From: an uncultured Sphingobacteriales bacterium
GTDB lineage: Bacteria; Bacteroidota; Bacteroidia; Chitinophagales; Chitinophagaceae
Direction of reading: 5' to 3'
Assembly (NCBI GenBank): GCA_937871285.1
Contig: CALMQS010000029.1
Span: forward strand, 19,868-83,867
DNA: 64,000 bases
Part shown: positions 19,553 through 28,752 of the stretch, in pieces
Layout of the letters: the number at the start of each line of letters is the position of its first letter
Position numbering within the stretch: position 1 is the stretch's first letter
Position numbers and translations under genes: made by a program
The notes under the pieces: model-generated
The model's database searches: none
What the model saw: the letters and a program-made list of their open reading frames with translations, nothing else
What the model was told of the DNA's origin: nothing

Positions 19553-21040
19553 ATGAAAAAAATATTAGCTTCTATTATATTTATATCATTTCTCCTGTCC
19601 TGTAAAAAAAGTTTTCTCGATGTTGTCCCGCGCGACAAAGTATCGGATGCTACTTTCTGGAGAAATGAAGCAGATGCCAATGCCGCCGCCGCAGGCGTGT
19701 ACAGTTACTGGAGTTTTCCTTTTGACGATGGAATAAATAACGTACCCGGGAGGGCATTATTCCTTGGAGATGCCTGGAGTGATGATGCAACTACTTCTAA
19801 TTTTTGGAACGGGTTCTGGTACAATACCTGGTCGGGCAATATATCAACACAGGATCCTACCATTAATAGCTATTGGATTGCTTTGTATGGAGTGATACGC
19901 AAAGCAAATATTTTTCTGACAAACATTGATAAACCAATTATGGACGAAGCAGTACGCAAACGCCTTACAGCAGAAGTAAAATTTATAAGGGCTTATGAAT
20001 ACCTGTTGTTGCTCAATAACTGGGGAGGTGTGCCTATTGTAGATAAGCCGTTGGAAACAACTGAGCTCTCTATTCCGAAAAACACACCGGATGAAGTACG
20101 GAATTTTATTTTAAAAGACCTGGATGAAGCCATACCCGACCTCGCACTAACACCCGAAAAAGGCAGGATCAAAAAAGGAGCCGGACTATCCTTGAAAGCC
20201 AGGACATTATTGTACGGCAAAAGATGGACAGAAGCTGCCGCGGCAGCAAAGGAGGTAATGGACCTGGGTGTTCATGGCCTCTTTCAAACAACATCCGGGG
20301 ATGGTTATATAAAACAATTTTTAACAGAAGAAAATAAAGAAGTTTTGGCATCATGGAAATATGATGCCACACAGCGCCCAAACGAAAAGCCTGCTTTGAT
20401 TGCCTTTTGGCAGGTATGGGGAGAAGGAAACCTTGTATCTCCAACACAAGCGCTTGTTGACGCATACGACACTTATGATAAGAATACAGATCAACTAATA
20501 TCTGCAAATCCTGCGGCCCCATATGCAAATAGAGATCCTCGTTTTGATTTTACAGTGGTCACCGGTGTTGGATCCTCTACAGATTATGGAATAAAAAAAT
20601 TTCTGGGCGCCGATGCCGGATCTGAAAATGTGATTATACGATATGCCGAAGTGCTGTTAACATATGCCGAAGCGAAGATAGAAGACAATAAAATAGATAA
20701 TTCTGTATTGGATGCCATCAACCAGGTCAGGGCCCGTGCCTATGGCGTAGACGTTACAAATGTGGCTGCTTACCCTGAGATCACTACGTTGGTACAAGCT
20801 GATCTGCTTAAGATTGTGCGTAATGAGCGCAGGGTAGAACTCGCTATGGAAGGCCTGCGTTGGTATGATATTACAAGATGGGGTATTGCAAACGCTGTAA
20901 TGAATGGCCCCGTGCTGGGTGCTAATGGCATGGTTTCAAAAACACGAACATTTTCTGACAGGGATAATTTAAGGCCCATACCGCAACAACAAATAGATTT
21001 ATCCAATAAGTCTTTAGTACAGAATCCGGGCTATAACTAA
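19553..21040 (+). CDS. SusD/RagB-family nutrient-binding lipoprotein
   Basis: Surface lipoprotein that caps the SusC channel and binds ligand. From the ATG at 19553 the protein has 495 residues with a lipobox LLSC (Cys at 17). The rest is alpha-helical TPR-like SusD fold, with the C-terminal hallmark RNERRVELAMEGLRWYD and a closing RPIPQQQIDLS-type motif. An ATG three codons upstream is possible, but the signal peptide reads better from 19553. It follows susC by 11 bases and must be co-transcribed. Confidence 0.96.
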   Translation: MKKILASIIFISFLLSCKKSFLDVVPRDKVSDATFWRNEADANAAAAGVYSYWSFPFDDGINNVPGRALFLGDAWSDDATTSNFWNGFWYNTWSGNISTQDPTINSYWIALYGVIRKANIFLTNIDKPIMDEAVRKRLTAEVKFIRAYEYLLLLNNWGGVPIVDKPLETTELSIPKNTPDEVRNFILKDLDEAIPDLALTPEKGRIKKGAGLSLKARTLLYGKRWTEAAAAAKEVMDLGVHGLFQTTSGDGYIKQFLTEENKEVLASWKYDATQRPNEKPALIAFWQVWGEGNLVSPTQALVDAYDTYDKNTDQLISANPAAPYANRDPRFDFTVVTGVGSSTDYGIKKFLGADAGSENVIIRYAEVLLTYAEAKIEDNKIDNSVLDAINQVRARAYGVDVTNVAAYPEITTLVQADLLKIVRNERRVELAMEGLRWYDITRWGIANAVMNGPVLGANGMVSKTRTFSDRDNLRPIPQQQIDLSNKSLVQNPGYN

Positions 21041-21108
21041 ACCTTTAATAAGATTTACATTAAAGTTATGGTCTGTCACCTTTTTTGAAAAGCCAGGAAT
21101 ACGTAAAA

Positions 21109-21210
21109 ATGCTGGTCAGTGTTTTACTGATCAGTGCTTTTACTGTACGGGAGTTGTCGATGATATCGCAACTGACCAGGCTCGTTAACATAACAATACT
21201 CATATTTTAA
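21109..21210 (+). other. 33-codon open frame with a 9-base inverted repeat
   Basis: The gap between susD and the next gene holds an ATG-started frame of 33 codons with a hydrophobic first half. Within it, CTGGTCAGT near 21112 and ACTGACCAG near 21171 are inverted copies. I cannot tell whether this is a tiny peptide, a gene remnant or an mRNA structure. No ribosome-binding site is obvious. Confidence 0.2.
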
Positions 21211-21229
21211 ACTAAAAAATCAAACGAGT

Positions 21230-23134
21230 ATGCTTAAGCGTAGAAAGTTCCTGAGGTGGGGAGGTCTCGCTTCCACTTCATTACTGCTTCCACTAACCGC
21301 CTGCCGAAAAGTGTTAAATACGCCCGAAGCAAACAAACAAAAAAGTTTATCACAAAAGACTTCGTTTAGTAACGGAGGGCTTACTTTTTCCAAATGCGCA
21401 ACCAACAAAGGGGCTTACCTGGCTGGAGAAAGCGTTACTTTATCGCTCGATGTTCAAAATATTACCGGGCAAACAATTCAATTGAACGAACTCCATGTTT
21501 TTTTCAAGGATATTTCCGACCCGTATGCTACTTTTAACCAAACAGTAACGCTTGCTACAAATATAACTATTGCGGCAGGACAGACTTATTCAATCGTAAA
21601 CAAACCCATCTGGACGGTTCCCAGTTACGCATTGTTAAATGCTTTTGGAGAATTTATAGGCGGAACTTTCCAAAACAATTCGACTATCCCCAACACCTTT
21701 ATGACTTTTTTCAGAGTCGTGAATCAAAACATTCTGACCACTTTTAAGATTACAGCTGCCTCCTACCAGGGTTTGAGTGTGCATTTACTGGATGGAGGCA
21801 TGAGTGCTGAATATGCCATAGGGAAAGCTGCTGAAAACCTATCGGCAGGTGTGGCGCATTCGTGGTACCCAAGCGCACCTGGAAGCGGGCCAAGATCTGT
21901 TTATAGCACAACGCGGTTTCTTGAAGCCTCCGTCAACAACACTGTAAATTATTATAACCAGCAGTTTGGAAGTACGACAACATTTGACACAGTCGTTATT
22001 TCAACCGGTGTAGCTTCTATACCGTATCTGTCAAGAACAATGAAAGCGCCTGTTTTGCCTTTGCATTTTTTAGTAAGTGCAGACACAGTTAAAGAGATCG
22101 CTGCAATTTTGCAGTATTCCAAAGACCATGGATATGATGCTTACAGTGTATTGGGCTATGATGGCTCAGTAGCCAAGGCGGTTTCGTGGATCAAATTGTT
22201 AAGATTGCCTCCCCAGTATATCACCTTTTTACAACAGCATAATGTAAAAAATATCGTCATTACAGGCACTACAACCTTAGGCGCCGGAGAAGGTACTGCC
22301 AAAAAGATTTTATATAACAACACTCCTTCAACAGGTTATAATCAAAGCGATATCTTCCTTTTATATACCCAAGGCGGCACTACCGGTGATTTTGACAATC
22401 TGTATAGCCGTATTAAAGACCTGCACGATTATGATAATTTACTGGAGAGCAATTACCGTCAAATATCTGATTGGGAAAGCGGTGTGGCAGATGAACAAAT
22501 TAATAACTTCTCGGCCGTAGCGAAATCTCAAACCGGAGTAACCAGCGTGCAGGTATTAACCGCCACCGTAAGTGGGGGTACACTGGAATTATACAACTTG
22601 GCTACCTACCTAACCCTTTCCTTTATGCAAAAAAACAATTTGGTATTCGGTAGCAACCCGGTGCTGGGGGTAGCCATGAATCCTTATTTGCTTTCCCATC
22701 CACTTTATGAAACCAAAATACAATATCTTCCTTTCCTGTACTGGCAAGGAGGACCGCCATCATCCATTGTGGACCGACTAACCACCAGTACAAAGAACAC
22801 CATACTTTCTTATTTCCCCAATACTAATTTTAACGGACTATCTTTTTGGGTGAATACATCAAAAAATTTTGGCGGTTTTCAGGCATCCGGTCTGGTAAGT
22901 GAGTTACAAGCAAGAGGATTACTCAATATAACCAAAAGCAACGAGACGATTGACGAAGTATGGAACCCGAATGATGGCATGTCTGCCATTTGTGAAAGGG
23001 TGGCCAGCAATATTCTTCAGTATTCATCCCCGGCAGCATTAAAAACTTGGGATAATACGCTTGTTGCCTTGGCGCCTGCCGATCTCGTGACGCTGGCTTC
23101 AAGACACTCAAACATTATAGTAATTCAAAAATAA
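21230..23134 (+). CDS. Tat-type lipoprotein of unknown function beside SusCD
   Basis: I do not recognise the family. The 634-residue protein has a twin-arginine-like leader (RRKFLRWGG) combined with a lipobox ending in Cys at residue 25, so it is probably exported folded and lipid-anchored. Residues 45-165 look like a beta-sandwich (repeated GESVTLSLDVQNITG, AAGQTYSI motifs). Residues about 170-630 read as an alpha/beta domain with strand-turn motifs such as VVISTGVASIPY, YDAYSVLGYDG and NIVITGTTTLGAGEG, and the C-terminus ends NIIVIQK. It follows susD by 189 bases on the same strand and is likely part of the uptake locus, perhaps acting on the imported ligand. No glycosidase, sulfatase or peptidase motif is evident. 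Confidence 0.75.
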   Translation: MLKRRKFLRWGGLASTSLLLPLTACRKVLNTPEANKQKSLSQKTSFSNGGLTFSKCATNKGAYLAGESVTLSLDVQNITGQTIQLNELHVFFKDISDPYATFNQTVTLATNITIAAGQTYSIVNKPIWTVPSYALLNAFGEFIGGTFQNNSTIPNTFMTFFRVVNQNILTTFKITAASYQGLSVHLLDGGMSAEYAIGKAAENLSAGVAHSWYPSAPGSGPRSVYSTTRFLEASVNNTVNYYNQQFGSTTTFDTVVISTGVASIPYLSRTMKAPVLPLHFLVSADTVKEIAAILQYSKDHGYDAYSVLGYDGSVAKAVSWIKLLRLPPQYITFLQQHNVKNIVITGTTTLGAGEGTAKKILYNNTPSTGYNQSDIFLLYTQGGTTGDFDNLYSRIKDLHDYDNLLESNYRQISDWESGVADEQINNFSAVAKSQTGVTSVQVLTATVSGGTLELYNLATYLTLSFMQKNNLVFGSNPVLGVAMNPYLLSHPLYETKIQYLPFLYWQGGPPSSIVDRLTTSTKNTILSYFPNTNFNGLSFWVNTSKNFGGFQASGLVSELQARGLLNITKSNETIDEVWNPNDGMSAICERVASNILQYSSPAALKTWDNTLVALAPADLVTLASRHSNIIVIQK

Positions 23135-23289
23135 ATTTATGATTCGGTAAATAGCCGGTTTCTTTTCATTTTCATACTGGAATTGATTATCAATGTCTTT
23201 CTTCAAAAAAAAGATTTTGATTCCGTAAAAACACGGTGCTGAAATCGTCTTTTGTTGTGATGCTATTGTGTTAAACACTATAAAGCAAA

Positions 23290-23312
23290 ATCCCCCCGGT
23301 AAACCGGAGGGA
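23290..23312 (-). terminator. Rho-independent terminator after rpmE2
   Basis: ATCCCCCCGG / TAAA / CCGGAGGGAT is a ten-base stem with one C-A mismatch. Read on the minus strand it is followed by TTTT, and it lies just beyond the L31 stop codon. Confidence 0.75.
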
Positions 23313-23336
23313 TCTGTATTCGTTTGGACTAAGAAA

Positions 23337-23585
23337 TTATTTTTTTGCGTATTTCTTTTTGAATTTATCAATACGTCCTGCTGTATCAACCAATACCTTT
23401 TGCCCGGTATAGAAAGGATGCGAAGTATTGGAAATTTCGAGTTTGATCAGCGGATATTCATTTCCGTCTTCCCATTTGATGGTTTCCCTGGAGGCTGCTG
23501 TTGAACGGGTAAGGAATGTAGACCCGTTACTCATGTCTTTGAAAATTACAAACCTGTAATTTTGCGGATGGATACCTTGTTTCAT
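23337..23585 (-). CDS. rpmE2: Ribosomal protein L31, type B
   Basis: Large-subunit ribosomal protein of 82 residues, starting [11 protein letters not shown], with the signature [12 protein letters not shown] and a basic KFKKKYAKK tail. It has no CxxC pairs, so it is the zinc-independent type B form. An upstream ATG three codons earlier is possible, but the family starts at MKQGIHP. It is a single-gene unit with its own terminator. Confidence 0.97.
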   Translation of the reverse strand: MKQGIHPQNYRFVIFKDMSNGSTFLTRSTAASRETIKWEDGNEYPLIKLEISNTSHPFYTGQKVLVDTAGRIDKFKKKYAKK

Positions 23586-23672
23586 GATTATCAATGTTTT
23601 AAGGTTGTACGGATTTTGCCGTACTGTTTAAAAGAAGCGCAAAGGTAAATGGGAATGGGGTAAATGCAAAAA

Positions 23673-24428
23673 TTATATTGGTTTACGCTTTTTAGCCGCT
23701 CTCAGGTTAAGTGCTTCCACAAAAACGGAGAATGCCATAGCGAAATAAATATACCCTTTGGGGATATGCTGGTCTAATCCTTCCGCTATGAGCGAAATGC
23801 CGATCAGCAGCAGGAAAGATAATGCCAGCATTTTTACTGTGGGGTGATCATTTACAAAGCTGCTGATCCTTTCTGCTGAAACGAACATGATCAATACCGC
23901 TATTACCACAGCCGCTATCATTATTTCTATATGATCTGCCATGCCCACGGCAGTAATTACAGAATCAAGAGAAAATACCACATCCAGCAGGATTATTTCA
24001 ATAATGACCCTGCTGAAAGAAATGACCCTTGGTGATTTTTTTGCTGTTTCCGCTCCGTGACCCTCTACTCTTTCATGAATTTCGGTGGTGCTTTTATATA
24101 TCAGGAACAGGCCACCTGCAATAAGTATAATATCCCTGCCCGATATTTTTAATTTTTCAAATAAGTCGCCCGCTTCTACGCCAAACCATTCCCCTATACT
24201 AAAAAGCGTAGCCGTTAAGGTCATTATCCAGCTAATAGAAAGCAACAACAGTACTCTCGTGATCATTGCAAGCGACAGGCCTATTCTCCTGGCTTTTTTT
24301 TGCTGATGCGGAGGTAATTTTCCGGAGATGATAGAAATAAAAACAATATTATCAATGCCCAGAACAATTTCCAGCACCGTAAGTGTTAGCAGCGAGATCC
24401 ATGCTTCGGGAGTTGTTAACCATTCCAT
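23673..24428 (-). CDS. TerC-family integral membrane protein
   Basis: A 251-residue membrane protein with about seven hydrophobic segments. It has the family's conserved acidic sites in EIVLGIDNIVFIS (residues near 20-30) and DVVFSLDSVITAVGM. TerC-like proteins are linked to metal ion, especially manganese, export or to metalation of secreted enzymes; the substrate here is not visible. It stands between rpmE2 and mqnA on the minus strand without overlap. Confidence 0.93.
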   Translation of the reverse strand: MEWLTTPEAWISLLTLTVLEIVLGIDNIVFISIISGKLPPHQQKKARRIGLSLAMITRVLLLLSISWIMTLTATLFSIGEWFGVEAGDLFEKLKISGRDIILIAGGLFLIYKSTTEIHERVEGHGAETAKKSPRVISFSRVIIEIILLDVVFSLDSVITAVGMADHIEIMIAAVVIAVLIMFVSAERISSFVNDHPTVKMLALSFLLLIGISLIAEGLDQHIPKGYIYFAMAFSVFVEALNLRAAKKRKPI

Positions 24429-24536
24429 ATCGGAGTAATATTATTCAAAAATAACGCGCAAGAGGATACTGCCAAAAAAAATGAAGCGTTCACCAAAAAT
24501 AACAGTACAGGCGGTGTATGCAGTAAGCGTTCCGCT

Positions 24537-25295
24537 TTATACCGGCGATTGTACCTGCTTTAACAGGAACAGGAATGCCGCCAGCCCTTCTTTCTTTTTC
24601 TCATCTAACACATAATTAACATTGTACTTATAGTATTGGTTCAGATCAAATAATTTATACTGGCTTTCCTGTACTACTTCTTCGATATGCATGAGTCCAA
24701 ATGCATTCGCCTCGTTAAAAGCATGAATAAATCCATCGGGCAGGGGTTTATTGGCTATCCAGGCGGCAAATACAAAGGGCAATCCTGTAAAGTCTTTCCA
24801 GGCTTCCCCCAAATCATAGATATATGTTGACTTGCTCCTTTGTTCAAATGCCCTGTCGCCTATTACTACAGCCGCCGTGGTGCCTGTTATGCGCTGCCGG
24901 AACGCTTCGTCTGTAGCATACTCAAACACAGGTGAAATTTTCCAGTATTGCTCCAGTAATATTCTTGCCAGGGTTACGGATGTTTTTGACTGATAATCTA
25001 GCAATACCGTTTCAATGCGGTTAACCGGAACCTCGCTGAATAAACAAACCGTTGCTACGGGTCCGTTGCATCCGATACAATAATCCGAAACAATATAAGA
25101 TTCCTGCATTTCGGGAATAACTGCCACAGGCACAATCCCCATATCCACTTCTCCCGACAGCAGCATTGCAGCGAGCCGGGAAGGAAAAGTTTCTACAATA
25201 TTTATGTCATCAATAACCCGGGAATGCTTAATACCATACAAAAGCGGCTTTACATTCAGATAATCAATTATGCCAACGCTTATTTTATTTCTCAT
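24537..25295 (-). CDS. mqnA: Chorismate dehydratase MqnA (futalosine menaquinone pathway)
   Basis: Converts chorismate to 3-enolpyruvylbenzoate in the futalosine route to menaquinone. The 252-residue protein begins with VGIIDYLNVKPLLYGI, the family hallmark, and carries EVDMGIVPVAVIPE and the ligand-loop region SKTSVTLARILLE of the periplasmic-binding-protein-like fold. The ATG at 25295 is chosen over a TTG four codons upstream. Other mqn genes are not adjacent, which is common. A UbiX-like gene at 45.8 kb could serve the later decarboxylation step. Confidence 0.92.
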   Translation of the reverse strand: MRNKISVGIIDYLNVKPLLYGIKHSRVIDDINIVETFPSRLAAMLLSGEVDMGIVPVAVIPEMQESYIVSDYCIGCNGPVATVCLFSEVPVNRIETVLLDYQSKTSVTLARILLEQYWKISPVFEYATDEAFRQRITGTTAAVVIGDRAFEQRSKSTYIYDLGEAWKDFTGLPFVFAAWIANKPLPDGFIHAFNEANAFGLMHIEEVVQESQYKLFDLNQYYKYNVNYVLDEKKKEGLAAFLFLLKQVQSPV

Positions 25296-25427
25296 GTTTG
25301 GTTTCAATTAAATCATCCATGCACCTGTACCATTGCGTACCGATAAAAATTTTTCAACTTTTTCATGTAGGTTTGCCCGCAAATGTAGGCTAATCCCCTT
25401 TTATTATACTTCAAATATTATACAATA

Positions 25428-26774
25428 ATGGATTTATCAGCGCTTACTGCCATCTCTCCGGTGGATGGCAGATACAGGAACCAGGTTCATCATTTAGACC
25501 AGTATTTTTCTGAATTTGCATTAATCCGCTATCGTATCCTTGTTGAAATAGAATATTTCATCGCGTTAAGTCAGAAGAAATACTTTGCGTTAAAACCCGC
25601 GCAGGTAAAAGCATTAAAAGCAATATACCAGCATTTCACCACCAGTAAGGCAACTGAAATAAAAAATATAGAAAAAATTACCAATCACGATGTAAAAGCG
25701 GTGGAATACTATATTAAACAGGAACTGGATGCCTTAAAGCTCGGTCATCTAAAAGAATGGATACACTTTGGGCTTACTTCGCAGGATGTAAATAATACTG
25801 CAGTACCGCTACTATGGAAAGAATCCTTAGAAAACGAATACTATCCTGCCATAGCCACCCTTATTTTACGAATAAAGAAACTGGCCGCAACCTGGAAAAA
25901 CATACCCATGCTGGCGCGCACACACGGGCAGCCGGCTTCGCCTACCCGTTTGGGTAAAGAGTTCATGGTATTTGCGGAACGGCTAAGCCAGCAATTACAA
26001 CTGCTGCAATCCATCCCTTATTCCTGCAAGTTTGGAGGCGCTACGGGTAATTTTAACGCGCATCACGTGGCGTATCCCAAAACAGACTGGATAAAGTTTG
26101 CCAATGATTTTTGCAGCAATTCGCTGGGGTTACAGCGCCAGCAATTTACTACCCAGATTGAGCATTATGATCATATCGCCGCTCACTTTGACGGTATAAA
26201 ACGCATCAATACTATTTTGATTGATTTTTGCCGTGATATATGGACATATATTTCACTTGAGTATTTTAAGCAGAAAGTAAAAAAAGGAGAAATAGGCTCT
26301 TCGGCAATGCCGCATAAAGTAAATCCTATAGATTTTGAAAATGCGGAAGGCAATCTTGGCATGGCCATTGCGCTGCTGGAACACCTTTCGGCAAAGCTAC
26401 CCGTGTCGCGGCTGCAGCGCGATCTTACCGATTCCACCGTGCTGAGAAATATAGGCGTTCCATTTGCACACACCATGCTGGCATTAAAATCTTTTGATAA
26501 AGGGCTGGGAAAATTACTATTAAATGAAACCAAAATAAAGCATGACCTGGATCAGAACTGGGCGGTAGTAGCCGAAGCGATACAAACCATTCTAAGACGT
26601 GAGCATTATCCCAATCCATATGAAGCTTTAAAGGAACTTACGAGGGGCGCGGCGGACATGAATCAAAAAACCATGCATGGCTTTATTGATTCCCTTAAGA
26701 TATCTTCATCCCTTAAAAAAGAATTAAAAGCTATTACACCACTGAATTATACCGGGGTGAACCCGGATTTCTGA
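25428..26774 (+). CDS. purB: Adenylosuccinate lyase
   Basis: Catalyses two fumarate-releasing steps in purine synthesis. The 448-residue protein has the fumarase/aspartase-superfamily signature GSSAMPHKVNPIDFENAEGN (about residue 288), the TSQDVNNTA substrate loop and ARTHGQPASPT with a catalytic His. Length fits the bacterial long form of this enzyme. It converges with the EVE-domain gene with a 4-base gap. Confidence 0.97.
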   Translation: MDLSALTAISPVDGRYRNQVHHLDQYFSEFALIRYRILVEIEYFIALSQKKYFALKPAQVKALKAIYQHFTTSKATEIKNIEKITNHDVKAVEYYIKQELDALKLGHLKEWIHFGLTSQDVNNTAVPLLWKESLENEYYPAIATLILRIKKLAATWKNIPMLARTHGQPASPTRLGKEFMVFAERLSQQLQLLQSIPYSCKFGGATGNFNAHHVAYPKTDWIKFANDFCSNSLGLQRQQFTTQIEHYDHIAAHFDGIKRINTILIDFCRDIWTYISLEYFKQKVKKGEIGSSAMPHKVNPIDFENAEGNLGMAIALLEHLSAKLPVSRLQRDLTDSTVLRNIGVPFAHTMLALKSFDKGLGKLLLNETKIKHDLDQNWAVVAEAIQTILRREHYPNPYEALKELTRGAADMNQKTMHGFIDSLKISSSLKKELKAITPLNYTGVNPDF

Positions 26775-26778
26775 AATT

Positions 26779-27186
26779 TTATTGTGCGGACATTTCCATA
26801 ATGATCTGCCATTCGTTTTCCGTAACCGGCTGCACCGAAAGCCGCCCCAGCCTAACGAGTGCCATATCGGCCAAACGCCTGTCTGACTTGATCTGAGCGA
26901 GGCTAACCGGCTTCCGTAGCTTTTTATAAGGCTTTATATCCACCACTACCCATGCATCGTCATCAGCCGTTGGATCGGGGTAGTGCTCTTTTGCCACTTT
27001 AGCTATACCTACAATTTCCAACCCCTCATTGCTATGATAAAATAAAACTTCATCTCCTTTTTTCATCGCTTTAAGGTTATTCCGCGCCGCATAATTGCGT
27101 ACGCCGTCCCAGAAAGTTTGCTTGTCTTTTACAAGCTGATCCCAGCTGTATTTGAAAGGTTCCGATTTTACAAGCCAGTATGCCAT
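26779..27186 (-). CDS. EVE-domain protein (thymocyte nuclear protein 1-like)
   Basis: A single EVE domain of 135 residues, related to PUA/YTH folds that bind modified nucleobases. Motifs: YWLVKSEPFKYSWDQL at the start, WDGVRNYAARNNLKAMKKGD and FYHSN in the aromatic-cage region. The physiological target is unknown. Its upstream region is entirely made of the A/T-rich leader repeat (copy B). Confidence 0.92.
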   Translation of the reverse strand: MAYWLVKSEPFKYSWDQLVKDKQTFWDGVRNYAARNNLKAMKKGDEVLFYHSNEGLEIVGIAKVAKEHYPDPTADDDAWVVVDIKPYKKLRKPVSLAQIKSDRRLADMALVRLGRLSVQPVTENEWQIIMEMSAQ

Positions 27187-27189
27187 AAT

Positions 27190-27456
27190 GGTGAGAGGTT
27201 TATGATTTCGGGCAAAATACGAAGAAACAAATAAATACTAAATCCAAAGCCGGGAATTTGAAATCCGAAAGGAAGCACCAAAAAACAAATAACAAGAACC
27301 AAACCTGTCCGCCGGGGCGGATAAATTTCAAATGCCAAATCCGAAGCGGAAAGTCCGAAATTCAAAACGCCAACAATAAACCATAAACCACAAACCATAA
27401 ATTAAATAACCCGAAGCGCGATGCAATCTCAAATTTAAAATCTCAAATCTCAAATC
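27190..27456 (-). repeat. A/T-rich leader-type repeat, copy B (upstream of the EVE gene)
   Basis: Read on the minus strand it starts just after the lutA-like stop and runs to the EVE start. It contains CCGAAGCGC at 27411-27419 (reverse complement of the copy A word), GTTTATGG/GTTTGTGG words, ATTTATCCGCCCCGGCGGA (a hairpin with CCGCC / GGCGG arms near 27312-27325), GGTTCTTGTTATTTG and a final CGTATTTTGCC. It shares long sections with copies A and C. Confidence 0.75.
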
Positions 27457-27458
27457 CA

Positions 27459-28178
27459 TTACCATCCGCTCGCCAGCACATCCGCAATATGCATGGTTTG
27501 AATAGCCAATCCTTTATGTTTAATTACCCCGTCAAGATGCATCAGGCAGCTCATATCTGTTGATATGATATAACCGGCGCCGGTATTGCCGGCATTAACC
27601 ACTTTCTGATCGCCCATAGCTACAGCAATTGTTTCAAATTTAATCGCAAAGGTGCCGCCAAACCCGCAGCAGGTTTCCACATCATTCATTTCCACCAGTT
27701 CAAGTCCTTTTACATGGTTAAGCAGCCGGCGCGGGGCCGATTTAATGTGCAGCTCACGCAGGGCGGCGCAGGAATCGTGGTAAGTAGCTTTTCCATAAAA
27801 TTCGGCGCCTACATCTTCCACTTTTAGTATGTCGGTAAGGAATGCGCTGAATTCGAACATCCTTTTACCCGTGTCTTTTACTTCATTGTGCAATGAAGAA
27901 TTATCAAACAGGAGCGGGTAATAATTTTTTACAAACCCCGTGCACGAGGCGCCGGGTGAAACAATATAGCCTGAACCTGAAAAATCGGTAAGAAATTTAT
28001 GACATACATCCCTGGCATCATCCCGGAATCCTGCATTAAAAGCAGGCTGCCCGCAGCAGGTTTGGTTGGTATTGTAATGCACATTACACCCCAGTTTCTC
28101 CAGCACTTTTATCATATTAAAAGCCGTTTGCGGATACAACTGGTCTATAAAGCAGGGAACAAATAATTGAACATCCAT
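27459..28178 (-). CDS. LutA/YkgE-like (Fe-S)-binding oxidoreductase subunit with two CCG domains
   Basis: The 239-residue protein has two cysteine-rich CCG domains (QTCCGQPAFNAG near residue 40 and ETCCGFGGTFAIK near 165). These are typical of heterodisulfide-reductase-like subunits such as LutA of lactate utilisation. LutB and LutC are not next to it here, so its pathway is unclear; glycolate oxidase subunit GlcF and similar proteins share the domain. It lies between ribH and a repeat on the minus strand. Confidence 0.85.
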   Translation of the reverse strand: MDVQLFVPCFIDQLYPQTAFNMIKVLEKLGCNVHYNTNQTCCGQPAFNAGFRDDARDVCHKFLTDFSGSGYIVSPGASCTGFVKNYYPLLFDNSSLHNEVKDTGKRMFEFSAFLTDILKVEDVGAEFYGKATYHDSCAALRELHIKSAPRRLLNHVKGLELVEMNDVETCCGFGGTFAIKFETIAVAMGDQKVVNAGNTGAGYIISTDMSCLMHLDGVIKHKGLAIQTMHIADVLASGW

Positions 28179-28204
28179 GGCAATTACACCTCCGGCATAA
28201 TCAT

Positions 28205-28708
28205 TTAAATAGCTTTATTAAGTGACGCCTTCAAAGCTATCATTTTTAACGCGGTAATAGCCGCTTCTTTTCCTTTGTGTCCATGCCTTCCGCCGGTTCT
28301 TTCTTCGGCCTGCTCATCCGTATCTACCGTAAGCACGCCAAAAACAGAAGGCACGGGTAAGGTAAGGTTAAGCTGCACAATGCCATCGGTAATTCCTTTG
28401 CAAACATAGTCGAAATGTGGTGTGCCGCCTCTTACCACGCATGCCAAAGCAATAAACGCATCGGGCCGGTTTTGGCCCTGTAAATGAGCATTCCAGTAAG
28501 CCGATATCCCAAAGGGTACTTCAAAAGCACCCGGAACCGTAATCACCCGGAACGCTACCCTGTGCTCCGTTAAAACTTGCCTGCATCCTTCTTCTAACCT
28601 ATCTACTATTGCCGCATTCCATTCGGTACGCACTATAACAACACAGGCATCCCTGGGTAGAATGCCTGCATCTAAATGATATAAATTACTGTTCGTTATT
28701 TCAGCCAT
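28205..28708 (-). CDS. ribH: 6,7-dimethyl-8-ribityllumazine synthase
   Basis: Penultimate step of riboflavin synthesis. The 167-residue protein shows the family pattern: an RTEWNAAIVDRLEEG loop, VPGAFEVPFGI, IALACVVRGGTPHFDYVC with the catalytic His region, and NLTLPVPSVFGVLT with DTDEQAEERTGG near the C-terminus. A short A/T-rich leader with ATTTGAAATTTC words lies just upstream. Confidence 0.97.
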   Translation of the reverse strand: MAEITNSNLYHLDAGILPRDACVVIVRTEWNAAIVDRLEEGCRQVLTEHRVAFRVITVPGAFEVPFGISAYWNAHLQGQNRPDAFIALACVVRGGTPHFDYVCKGITDGIVQLNLTLPVPSVFGVLTVDTDEQAEERTGGRHGHKGKEAAITALKMIALKASLNKAI

Positions 28709-28711
28709 TGA

Positions 28712-28752
28712 CGATACAAATAAATTTAAAATCTGAAATTTGAAATTTCAAA
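28712..28752 (-). repeat. Short A/T-rich leader-type sequence, copy E (upstream of ribH)
   Basis: Forty bases directly before the ribH start, read on the minus strand, consist of words such as TTTGAAATTTCAAATTTC and TTTATTTGTATCG. They resemble the edges of copies A to D and lie in the same orientation relative to the downstream gene. Too short for a firm call. Confidence 0.4.
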
